Source: Candidatus Ozemobacteraceae bacterium
Lineage (GTDB): Bacteria; Muiribacteriota; Ozemobacteria; Ozemobacterales; Ozemobacteraceae
Direction: 5' to 3'
Assembly: GCA_035373905.1 (NCBI GenBank)
Contig: DAOSOK010000033.1
Span: 1-64,000 of the forward strand
DNA: 64,000 bases
Shown: positions 17,666 through 24,965 of the stretch, one piece after another
How positions within the stretch are numbered: the stretch's first letter is position 1
Layout: each line of letters opens with the position of its first letter
Translations under genes and position numbers: made by a program
Notes under the pieces: generated by a model
Seen by the model: only the letters and a program-made list of their open reading frames with translations
What the model was told of the DNA's origin: nothing
Databases searched by the model: none

Positions 17666-18907
17666 TCAATTCCGGCTGCGCAGGATTGCGAGCGTGCGTT
17701 CCATTTCATTGTTGACGATATTGAACCCCTCGTCGAACCCCATGCCCGGCTTGGCCAGCATCCGGTCAGCCCTGGCGGCCACGGCGAGATGCACGCAGCA
17801 GCGCGCCGAGACGTCGGTTTCGTTGCATGTGCCGCCCTGGTAGGCTTCGACGCCCTTCTGTTTGCAGTAGAGGACGCTTTCGACGATGTCCTGGACGCCG
17901 CCCAGGTCGGGGGTCTTGATCTGGAGCATATGGCCGGCGCCCGCGTCCGCGAAGTCGCGGACGTCCTCGAACGTGTTGCACCATTCGTCCGCGACGACGC
18001 GCACCTTCGAACCCTTTGTTTTCAGCTGGCCGCAGATCGTCGCCAGGGCCTCGATCTGGCGCTCGCGGTGCTCGACGTCGACGGGGCCCTCGATATACAG
18101 GGGCAGACCGCCGGCATCCGGCTCCAGGGAGGCGAGATATTCGGAGACCTTCGTCAGGTCGCCGCCGAACGCTTGTCCGATAGTACCATATACATCGATA
18201 TGTAATGCAGGCGCGTACGACGGATCGACCCTCAGTTCGCGGATGCGTTTCACGAGCCAGCGGATATACTCGCGCAGTTTCGAACCGTCGCGGCCCAGCT
18301 TCTCGTCGATGTTGTTGATCAGCCCGTGGGGAAGGGCCTCGACGCGCTTGAGGATCATCTTGTCGGCGTTTTCATAGCGGTTGTCGCCCGTCTGGGCGAA
18401 CACGGGAACCCGCTCGGCGACGACGGGCAGGCCGTACTCGTCGCAGACGACCTCCGCCATCAACCGGTGCGTCGCCTTCGCGCGGGCGTCGAGCAGCGCC
18501 TGGGAAAGCCCGTAACGAAGCGCCGTGTGCAGCTTCCTCCCTTCGAACTCGAGCGTCATGAAGCGGCCGACGAGGTCCCGGAATTTCGCGATTTCGAGGC
18601 CCTCGAGCAGGGGGCGGACGTTCTTTTCGAGGAACGGCAGATACGTGTCGGCGAGGAAGAGCGGGTCGCGGCCGCCGGCGCCGGAATACTGGACCGCGCA
18701 GCAGTCGCCGAGGGCGATCTGTCCGTCCTCGAGTTCGAGCATCACCGAGATCGCCTCACCCGCGACGCGGATGCTGCGGAACCCCGGCGTGACCGGCTCG
18801 CCCCTGTAGACGAAACCGTCGTGCGTCGCGCCCTTCTTGATCGCCCGCTGATCGTCGAAGAAAAACGACGAAACCCCCTTCGCAAACATCGCCCGTCTGA
18901 TCTTCAT
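17666..18907 (-). CDS. mal: Methylaspartate ammonia-lyase
   Basis: Converts (2S,3S)-3-methylaspartate to mesaconate plus ammonia, the second step of the methylaspartate route of glutamate fermentation. The 413-residue protein aligns by memory with Clostridium tetanomorphum Mal along its length: FFFDDQRAIKKGATHDGF at the N-terminus, CCAVQYSGAGGRDPLFLA near 70, HIDVYGTIG with the catalytic histidine, then VADEWCNT and LQIKTPDLGG with the catalytic lysine. It is a member of the enolase superfamily and needs Mg. TAGGAGA lies in front of the ATG. The HIDVYG codons (18180-18205) form a TA-rich island with TTA, GTA and GGT/ACT choices unlike the rest of the gene. Confidence 0.97.
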   Translation of the reverse strand: MKIRRAMFAKGVSSFFFDDQRAIKKGATHDGFVYRGEPVTPGFRSIRVAGEAISVMLELEDGQIALGDCCAVQYSGAGGRDPLFLADTYLPFLEKNVRPLLEGLEIAKFRDLVGRFMTLEFEGRKLHTALRYGLSQALLDARAKATHRLMAEVVCDEYGLPVVAERVPVFAQTGDNRYENADKMILKRVEALPHGLINNIDEKLGRDGSKLREYIRWLVKRIRELRVDPSYAPALHIDVYGTIGQAFGGDLTKVSEYLASLEPDAGGLPLYIEGPVDVEHRERQIEALATICGQLKTKGSKVRVVADEWCNTFEDVRDFADAGAGHMLQIKTPDLGGVQDIVESVLYCKQKGVEAYQGGTCNETDVSARCCVHLAVAARADRMLAKPGMGFDEGFNIVNNEMERTLAILRSRN

Positions 18908-18964
18908 ATATATTGTCTCCTATTGATAACCAACACCGTATGTTTCCCGCTTCAAGGAGATCAT

Positions 18965-18991
18965 CCGCAGATGCCGCAGATGCCGCAGATG
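18965..18991. repeat. Three tandem 9-bp units CCGCAGATG
   Basis: Three exact copies of CCGCAGATG lie between glmE and mal, in a 157-bp gap that otherwise holds the mal ribosome site. CATCTGCGG tandem units of this kind are widespread in intergenic bacterial DNA. Confidence 0.85.
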
Positions 18992-19064
18992 AAATCCTGA
19001 AAACGCGACACCGTTTCAAACGTCACTCTTCGAACTTCCCCGATGATCCGGGGCCCTCCCCGGT

Positions 19065-20504
19065 TCATCGGGGCCTTCCGACGAGTTTTCCCTTGCTGAC
19101 CGCGTAGATGTCGTCCGTAACCATCTGGAAGCAGAGGGCGCGCTTCTCGGCGCTTGCGCGCTGGTGGAGACGTTCCTGGTGGAACGCCCAGACGTCGTCC
19201 GTCATCGGCACGTTGCCGCGCTGGAACAGTCGGATGCACCCTTCGTTGTCCCGGATCGGCAGAATCTTGCCATGATTGCAGGTCGCGGGGGCGAACGGCA
19301 CGTCCATCACGCCCGCCGCGAACGCCGCGATGATGCCGGCTTCGATATCCCCGTTCCCGAGCCTCTCGACGGCATCCATCACCGTACGCACTTCCTTTTT
19401 GATGATCTCGATTTCTTCCTGAAGCCGAGGGCTCATCACGGCGCGCTGATCCGCCAGCATGTTCACGACCTGGCGCGTCGCCTTCAGCCCGGCGGCATTC
19501 GCCTCCTTCGTGGGAATGCCGCGCGCCTCGTGCGGGGTTTTCACGATCACCTTCGTCGCGCCAGACAGGGCCGCGACGGTCGAGCCCCAGCAGATGACCG
19601 AGAACGCCTTCGACTCGTCCTCGGGGAAGCCGCCCATCCACTGGTGAAACACGGTCGTCAGGTCGTAGCCGGAGAAGCCGGCCTTTCTGAAATACTCGTC
19701 GGCCAGTTCCCGAAGCGAAAGCATGGCCGCGACGTCCTGGATGAAGTTGCCGCCCTGGCCGTAGCCCAGCGTCAGGGACCGGACGCCCTGCCCGAGCGCC
19801 AGCAGGCCTTCGACGATGGCGACGACGTGGCTGACGAAGGGGGGCACGAGGGTGCCCGTCAGGGGGCCGAACGGCTCGCGATTGATGCTGACGCCGTTCT
19901 CCTCATACCAGCCGACGAGCCGGTCGACGTATTTCCAGTCGTCGATGCTCTTCTGCAGAGGAACTTTCTTTGCATAGGGGATGTTATAGGAAATGCCGCC
20001 GCCTTCATAGCTCGTGAAGCCGGCCGCGAGCGTGATCTCGGCGAGAAGCCGCGCGTCGGGGGTTCCGTGCCGGACCTGAACGGGGGATTTGACCGCCTCG
20101 ACCACCTGCCGGCAGCCGGCGAGACCGTGATTGACGGCCGGAAACCCGTTGAGCAGGGAGGTTCCGGCCTGGAGCGACTTCTCGATCCCGTTGGCCGCCT
20201 CCTGATACCGGTTCTGGCGGGTGTATGCGTCGATCGTTGTCGGAAGCAGGTCCGCCTCGCCTTCCGTCTCGAGATACTGAAGGAGTTTGATGTGCTCGTT
20301 GACGAGCGCAACGCCGGCGCGCGGCTGCAGGAGGGTTCTGCCCTGCTCGTTCGCCCTCTTCATCGCCAGGGCGAAGTTGCGGCCGGGCGGAAGGGCTTTC
20401 TGATACGCTAGCGCCTCGTCGAGGCTGAGGCCTTTGCCCGTCGGCCAGGTGGCGAGGACGGCGTCGCGGATCGAGAGAAAATCGTTCCAGGTGAGAGGGT
20501 TCAT
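19065..20504 (-). CDS. glmE: Methylaspartate (glutamate) mutase, E subunit
   Basis: Catalytic barrel subunit of adenosylcobalamin-dependent glutamate mutase, which rearranges L-glutamate to 3-methylaspartate with the S subunit. The 479-residue length equals that of known GlmE. Family features include LLQPRAGVALVNEHIKLLQYLETEGEADLLPTTIDAYTRQNRY early on, DARLLAEITLAAGFTSYEGGGISYNIPYAK around residue 170, and FHQWMGGFPEDESKAFSV near 290. AAGGAG sits 10 bases from the ATG. It follows glmL after 6 bp, giving the operon order S-L-E. Confidence 0.96.
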   Translation of the reverse strand: MNPLTWNDFLSIRDAVLATWPTGKGLSLDEALAYQKALPPGRNFALAMKRANEQGRTLLQPRAGVALVNEHIKLLQYLETEGEADLLPTTIDAYTRQNRYQEAANGIEKSLQAGTSLLNGFPAVNHGLAGCRQVVEAVKSPVQVRHGTPDARLLAEITLAAGFTSYEGGGISYNIPYAKKVPLQKSIDDWKYVDRLVGWYEENGVSINREPFGPLTGTLVPPFVSHVVAIVEGLLALGQGVRSLTLGYGQGGNFIQDVAAMLSLRELADEYFRKAGFSGYDLTTVFHQWMGGFPEDESKAFSVICWGSTVAALSGATKVIVKTPHEARGIPTKEANAAGLKATRQVVNMLADQRAVMSPRLQEEIEIIKKEVRTVMDAVERLGNGDIEAGIIAAFAAGVMDVPFAPATCNHGKILPIRDNEGCIRLFQRGNVPMTDDVWAFHQERLHQRASAEKRALCFQMVTDDIYAVSKGKLVGRPR

Positions 20505-20510
20505 ACCGGG

Positions 20511-21980
20511 TCAGGCTCCTTGTGAAGTCTGGGTGATGGCGTGTCGTGAACGGCCGGTGGAGACCGGAACCAGCGACTGGCCGGCAAGCGCCGCGGCGAG
20601 TTCAGGATACGGTGAAGCGAGGTTGCCGAGCAAGGGAAGAAGTCCGTCCCGGTCCCGCACGATGCGTGGCGCCTCCGGAAGCAGCGGCATTCTTCCGTCG
20701 GGGGCGGGAGGGGATGCGGCTGCGATCGCGTCGAGATACAGCGACGCATCGTCCGACGATGCTAGATATCCGCCCGAGCCGATGATGGTGCGGACGCGGC
20801 GAAGATCCTTGCCGCGCTGCAGAAACACTTTTCCGCCGGGCGTCCAGCTTTCCTCGACGGTCCCTGCGTGCCGGGCGATCGAAAGGGAGACGCAGACGGC
20901 TGCGAGGATGCGGTCGAGAGCCGCCTGCCGGGATGTCACCGGCAGCCGGCTGGGGGTTTCGGAGACGTCGTCGGCCCACGTTTCGAGCTCGGAAGCCTCC
21001 ATGCCGGCCTCGACGCGAAGCGTCTCGAGAACCGGGCCTCCGGAGGCGAGGACGGAGCGTGCGCTGACCCGCATGCCGAGGTCGCCCTCGACGGTGCGCT
21101 TGACGGCCGGCTCCGGCAGTCCGCGAAGGATGACGCTCCCGTCGGAGGCGGTCGGTTCGCTGTTCGTATACACGTCGGTCGTGGCGCCGCCCATGTCGAT
21201 CAAAAGTGTATCGGCCCAGTCCGGGAAAACGGCGGCGAGGCGCTCCACCAGCTCGAGAACGGCGCGCGGCGTCGGTTTCGGTTCGGCGCCGAACGCGTCG
21301 ATGACGCGCCGCAGGCCTTTCCCCTCGATCAGCCGGCGAAGGAACAGATCGCGGATGCGCATGCGCGCCGGCTCGATGTTCAGCTGGCCGAACTCGGGCA
21401 TCAGATTCTCGGTGACGATCAGGCGCCCCTCGGGGAACATCGCCGGAAGCTCCGGCGCGACCGTGCGGTTTCCCGCGAACAGAACGGTCGCTTCGAGACC
21501 GGCTTCGGCGAGACGCCGAGCGTTTTTCAGGGCGTATGCGGCGTTTCCGCCGTCCGTGCCGCCTGCGAGCAGGATGATGTCCGGCCCGTCGCTCCTAATG
21601 CGTTCGACGTCGTCAGGCGTGAGTTCGAACGCGTAGGCCCCCGAGACCTTGCCGCCGGCCGAACAGACCGCCTGCCGGGCGACGCTGAGGGTCAGCTCGG
21701 GCACGAGACCGACCGCCGCCACTTTCAGGCCTCCCTTCGCCGAACAGGACAGGTGCGCCGGGAGATCGAGCGTCACCCCGTCGAGATCGTCGAGCCCGGC
21801 GGCGACTCTGTCCGGCAGCAGGCCATGCAGGACGTGGGCGACGCCGCGCGGCAGGTGATCGACGGTCGTTGGCGTCGAGGCGCGCGCGAGGATGGCGCGG
21901 CCGGAACGGTCGATCAGCGCGCCCTTGGTATACGTCGACCCGATGTCGATCGTCAGAACCCTGTTGTCGGTGCCTGGCAT
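20511..21980 (-). CDS. glmL: Glutamate mutase reactivating/accessory protein MutL
   Basis: Actin-fold ATPase of the GlmL/MutL family, thought to reactivate or chaperone the cobalamin mutase; it is unrelated to the DNA repair MutL. The N-terminal phosphate-binding motif TIDIGSTYTKGALID and a second, LIDMGGATTDVYT, mark the ASKHA fold, and LLAGGTDGGN is typical of the family. From ATG 21980 it has 489 residues; the frame continues upstream to a TTG at 21995, and neither has a good ribosome site. The 128-bp gap to glmS contains a very TA-rich stretch (22068-22100) that could hold an internal promoter. Confidence 0.93.
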   Translation of the reverse strand: MPGTDNRVLTIDIGSTYTKGALIDRSGRAILARASTPTTVDHLPRGVAHVLHGLLPDRVAAGLDDLDGVTLDLPAHLSCSAKGGLKVAAVGLVPELTLSVARQAVCSAGGKVSGAYAFELTPDDVERIRSDGPDIILLAGGTDGGNAAYALKNARRLAEAGLEATVLFAGNRTVAPELPAMFPEGRLIVTENLMPEFGQLNIEPARMRIRDLFLRRLIEGKGLRRVIDAFGAEPKPTPRAVLELVERLAAVFPDWADTLLIDMGGATTDVYTNSEPTASDGSVILRGLPEPAVKRTVEGDLGMRVSARSVLASGGPVLETLRVEAGMEASELETWADDVSETPSRLPVTSRQAALDRILAAVCVSLSIARHAGTVEESWTPGGKVFLQRGKDLRRVRTIIGSGGYLASSDDASLYLDAIAAASPPAPDGRMPLLPEAPRIVRDRDGLLPLLGNLASPYPELAAALAGQSLVPVSTGRSRHAITQTSQGA

Positions 21981-22108
21981 GGAAGAAGATGGCAAGCCGC
22001 GGGAGCGTTGCGACCCGGCGAAGCGGGAGAGAAGGTGCCGGATCGGCGTTGCCTGGCCTGGTTATCCTTTGATGTTAAATATTATATAACGTATAAAACA
22101 AAGCGCCG

Positions 22109-22555
22109 TCACCCGTGGCCGCCCTCGGAACAGCCGATGTGGCCCGACCGTTCGATGTCCTCGCGGATCAGCCTGGTGGCCTGTTCGAGGTCGATATCGG
22201 GCGGAAACACCCGATCGTAGCCCATGGCGATGAACTTCTTTTCGACCGTGTCGAAGGGGGTTTTCCCGACGACCAGGTTGCCGCCCACATACAGTTTGAT
22301 GTGGTCCAGTCCTTTTTCGATGCACTTGTCCCGAAGGCCGGCGCAGTCGATCTCGCCGTGTCCGTAGAGAGAACTAACGAGGATCGCCTTCGCACCGGTC
22401 TCGATCGCCGCGCTGATGAACTCTTCCTGGCTGACCATGACGCCGAGATTCGTGACCTTGAATCCCGCCTGCGTGAAGAACGCGTCGAGGATCTTGTTGC
22501 CGACGGAGTGGCAGTCGAAGCCGATGACGCCGAGAACGACCGGGATGGGCTGCAT
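22109..22555 (-). CDS. glmS: Methylaspartate (glutamate) mutase, S subunit (B12-binding)
   Basis: Small cobalamin-binding subunit of glutamate mutase, 148 residues. The base-off/His-on motif DxHxxG is exact: D14, H16, G19 (GFDCHSVG). The other pocket motifs SSLYGHGE and GGNLVVGK are also present. It pairs with GlmE to form the active enzyme. The C-terminus (EGGHG) is slightly longer than in clostridial homologues. GGAGG lies in front of the ATG, and the gene is 16 bp after the GntR regulator. The symbol here means the mutase S subunit, not glucosamine-6-phosphate synthase. Confidence 0.96.
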   Translation of the reverse strand: MQPIPVVLGVIGFDCHSVGNKILDAFFTQAGFKVTNLGVMVSQEEFISAAIETGAKAILVSSLYGHGEIDCAGLRDKCIEKGLDHIKLYVGGNLVVGKTPFDTVEKKFIAMGYDRVFPPDIDLEQATRLIREDIERSGHIGCSEGGHG

Positions 22556-22571
22556 GATGGACCTCCTGGAT

Positions 22572-23570
22572 TTATGCGGCGGAGCGCTGGAGCAGGGCGG
22601 CGGTCTTTTCCTCGATATGGAGGAGAGAGCCGCGATCGATCTGGTATTCGAATCGGACGAGCTTGCCGCCGCGCCGGGTGAACTCGTTCAGGGTTTTCGA
22701 AACCTGGCTGGAAAGCGGGAATGCGTGGCCGGGAGGGAGAATGATTGCCTGGACGGTACCAGCGAGCCGGAGAAGGGCGCCCGGCTGGACGTCGAGCATC
22801 GCCGAAACGCGTTCCGGAGGGATGCCGATGCGCCTGAGGTGGATCCGGATGATCTCGTGAAACCGGCTGCTGCGGCAGATCACCGCGATCTTCCCCGCGG
22901 CGGCGAGGCCGGCCAGGGCCATGAGGGTTTCCGGGCTCGGCGAGACAGCGACGGGAAGGAGACGGTCGGCGACGGCCGGAGCGAGATCGACGAGTTCTTC
23001 CGCGTGCGTCGTGGTCGTGATGATCAGGGCGAACGGCTCGAGGCGGGCCGACGCATCCCCGGCCCGGCGAAGGTCTTCCAGGAGGAACGTTCTGAGCTTC
23101 AGGTGGGCGAACCGGCCGAGTTGCTGTTCGAAGATCGACAGGGCTTCGGGATTGCAGTCGACGGCCGCGATCGGAAACGTCGCCCGGAGCTTCGTCCGGC
23201 GCTCCAGCTCCGTCTCGAGCAGATGGCTGATTTCCTCCGGGGTGTACCGCAGGGCCTCGAGCTCGTCGACGAAGTGCTGAACCAGCATCTGGGCTTTTCC
23301 CTGTCGGGGGGGCGCCGCAGGATCGGCCTGGTCTGCGACGAAGGTGCCCCGGCCCTGGGTGATCGTGAGAAGCCGCTCGCGGGCGAGTTCCTCGTAGGCC
23401 TTCTTGACGGTGCCCCGGGCGAGGTCAAGATGTCTGGCGAGTTCGCGCTCGGGCGGCAGTCTGTCGCCCGCCAGGAGCTTCCTTTCCCTGATGAGCTGCC
23501 TGATTCTTTCTATCAGCTGGCGGTATGCCGGCAGATCCCGGCCCTTGTCTATCGCGAACTCGCCGAACAT
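22572..23570 (-). CDS. GntR-family regulator of the methylaspartate operon
   Basis: 332-residue transcription factor with an N-terminal GntR winged helix-turn-helix (about 10-80): LPAYRQLIERIRQLIRERKLLAGDRLPPERELARHLDLARGTVKKAYEEL. The long C-terminal region (95-330) resembles the periplasmic-binding-protein-like effector domain, with alternating beta-alpha pattern, more than the FadR or HutC types. It is the first gene of the glm-mal operon, so it probably controls it and itself. A GntR-type operator lies 13-26 bases before its start. The effector is plausibly glutamate or a pathway intermediate; this is inferred. Confidence 0.88.
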   Translation of the reverse strand: MFGEFAIDKGRDLPAYRQLIERIRQLIRERKLLAGDRLPPERELARHLDLARGTVKKAYEELARERLLTITQGRGTFVADQADPAAPPRQGKAQMLVQHFVDELEALRYTPEEISHLLETELERRTKLRATFPIAAVDCNPEALSIFEQQLGRFAHLKLRTFLLEDLRRAGDASARLEPFALIITTTTHAEELVDLAPAVADRLLPVAVSPSPETLMALAGLAAAGKIAVICRSSRFHEIIRIHLRRIGIPPERVSAMLDVQPGALLRLAGTVQAIILPPGHAFPLSSQVSKTLNEFTRRGGKLVRFEYQIDRGSLLHIEEKTAALLQRSAA

Positions 23571-23582
23571 CTGATCCCTCTA

Positions 23583-23596
23583 TTGGTATAGACCAA
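23583..23596 (-). promoter_or_regulatory. GntR-type operator TTGGTATAGACCAA
   Basis: A 14-bp inverted repeat (TTGGT, 4-base centre, ACCAA) whose core GGTATAGACC fits the general GntR-family site GT-n-TA-n-AC. It lies just downstream of the -10 box, where a bound repressor would block transcription of the regulator-glm operon. Confidence 0.7.
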
Positions 23597-23606
23597 ATTG
23601 ATTTGG

Positions 23607-23635
23607 ATTATACCTTTTCCATCGGCTGGCGTCAA
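23607..23635 (-). promoter_or_regulatory. Near-consensus sigma-70 promoter of the methylaspartate operon
   Basis: On the minus strand, TTGACG (23630-23635) and TATAAT (23607-23612) are separated by 17 bp. This is the best sigma-70 promoter I see in the window. It would need repression, matching the adjacent operator. Confidence 0.85.
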
Positions 23636-23666
23636 CCGGAACGACAGCGAAATGTGTCCCGGCGGT

Positions 23667-24965
23667 TCATGCCGCGAATCTGGCCGCGAGACGGCGGGCG
23701 GTGGAGCGGAGACGGCGGCGGTAGGCGTCGATATCGGCGATCGGGATCCGCGCTACGCCGCTCTCCATCGCGGCGATCGCGACGGCCGGCGAGACGGTCT
23801 CCAGAAGACGAGGATCGAAGGGCTTCGGGAGGAGATACTCCCGGCCGAACGCAAGTCGTTTCACCCCGTATGCTTTCAGGACCGCGGACGGAACGGGGCG
23901 ACGTGCGAGGGCCGCCAGCGCCTCGCTCGCGGCGAGCTTCATCGCATCGTCGATCGTCGAAGCGCGCACGTCGAGCGCGCCCCGGAAAAGAAACGGAAAG
24001 CCGAGCAGGTTGTTCACCTGGTTCGGCAGGTCGCTGCGGCCCGTGGCGATGACGGCGTCCGGCCTCGCCTCGCGTGCCGCCTCGTATTCGATCTCGGGCA
24101 CCGGGTTCGCGAGCGCGAAGACGATCGGATCGGGACGCATCTTCCCGAGCATCTCGGGAGTCACGATGCGGGGAGCCGAAACGCCGATGAACACGTCGGC
24201 GCCTTCCAGAGCGTCGGCCAGCGTCCCCGCCGGCCGCGAAGACGCCAGAGGGGCGAGCCAGCGATGCATGCCCTCCCTGCGGCCCTTATATACGATACCA
24301 TGTATGTCGCAAAGAATGATATTCCTCCGTCGGACGCCGATCTCGAGCAGGTGGCGGGCGACGGCGATGCCGGCCGCGCCGGCGCCGCTGATCGTGACGC
24401 GGGCCTCGGCGGGGTGCCGGCCTGTGAGATGCAGGGCGTTCAGGAGAGCTGCGGCCACCACGACCGCCGTTCCGTGCTGGTCGTCGTGAAAGACGGGAAT
24501 CCCCATCGCGGCCCTCAGGCGCTCCTCGATCTCGAAACACTCCGGCGCCTTGATGTCTTCGAGGTTGATGCCCCCGAAACTCGGCTCCATCAGGGAAACG
24601 GCGTCGCAGAACACCGCGGGATCGGCCGTGTCGAGCTCGAGATCGACGGCGTCGATGCCTGCAAATCGCTTGAACAGAAGGGCTTTCCCCTCCATCACGG
24701 GCTTGCCGGCGAGCGCGCCGATGTTTCCGAGGCCGAGCACGGCGGTTCCGTTCGTAATGACGCCGACCAGGTTGCCTCGGCCCGTATACCGCCACGCGGC
24801 CTCGGGATCGTTGCGGATCGCGAGGCAGGGTGCCGCAACGCCCGGCGTGTAGGCGAGGCTGAGATCCTTCCCGTCGGCGCAGGGCTTCGACGGGACGATT
24901 TCGATCTTGCCGGCCGGCGCCGAGGCGTGAAGCCGGAGAGCCGCGGGCGTAAGGCGGTCCTTCAT
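23667..24965 (-). CDS. NAD(P)-dependent malic enzyme
   Basis: Oxidative decarboxylase of malate to pyruvate (432 residues), corresponding to the short bacterial form without the C-terminal phosphotransacetylase-like domain of MaeB. Motifs are LAYTPGVAAPC with the catalytic tyrosine, GTAVLGLGNIGALAGKPVMEGK with the catalytic lysine, GINLEDIKAPECF and FHDDQHGTAVV for metal binding, and the Rossmann GAGAAGIA. Its start overlaps the stop of the histidine kinase by four bases. It sits directly upstream of the methylaspartate operon, whose products enter central metabolism as pyruvate and acetate. A TA-rich island covers ILCDIHGIVYK (24288-24325). Confidence 0.93.
   Translation of the reverse strand: MKDRLTPAALRLHASAPAGKIEIVPSKPCADGKDLSLAYTPGVAAPCLAIRNDPEAAWRYTGRGNLVGVITNGTAVLGLGNIGALAGKPVMEGKALLFKRFAGIDAVDLELDTADPAVFCDAVSLMEPSFGGINLEDIKAPECFEIEERLRAAMGIPVFHDDQHGTAVVVAAALLNALHLTGRHPAEARVTISGAGAAGIAVARHLLEIGVRRRNIILCDIHGIVYKGRREGMHRWLAPLASSRPAGTLADALEGADVFIGVSAPRIVTPEMLGKMRPDPIVFALANPVPEIEYEAAREARPDAVIATGRSDLPNQVNNLLGFPFLFRGALDVRASTIDDAMKLAASEALAALARRPVPSAVLKAYGVKRLAFGREYLLPKPFDPRLLETVSPAVAIAAMESGVARIPIADIDAYRRRLRSTARRLAARFAA

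Noticed and set aside
18965..18991. Tandem CCGCAGATG as coding repeats
   Set aside because: Lies in a gap between mal and glmE with no fitting frame.
22068..22100. Definite internal promoter between glmS and glmL
   Set aside because: A TATAAT is present but no -35 at proper spacing; indistinguishable from the general TA-rich islands.
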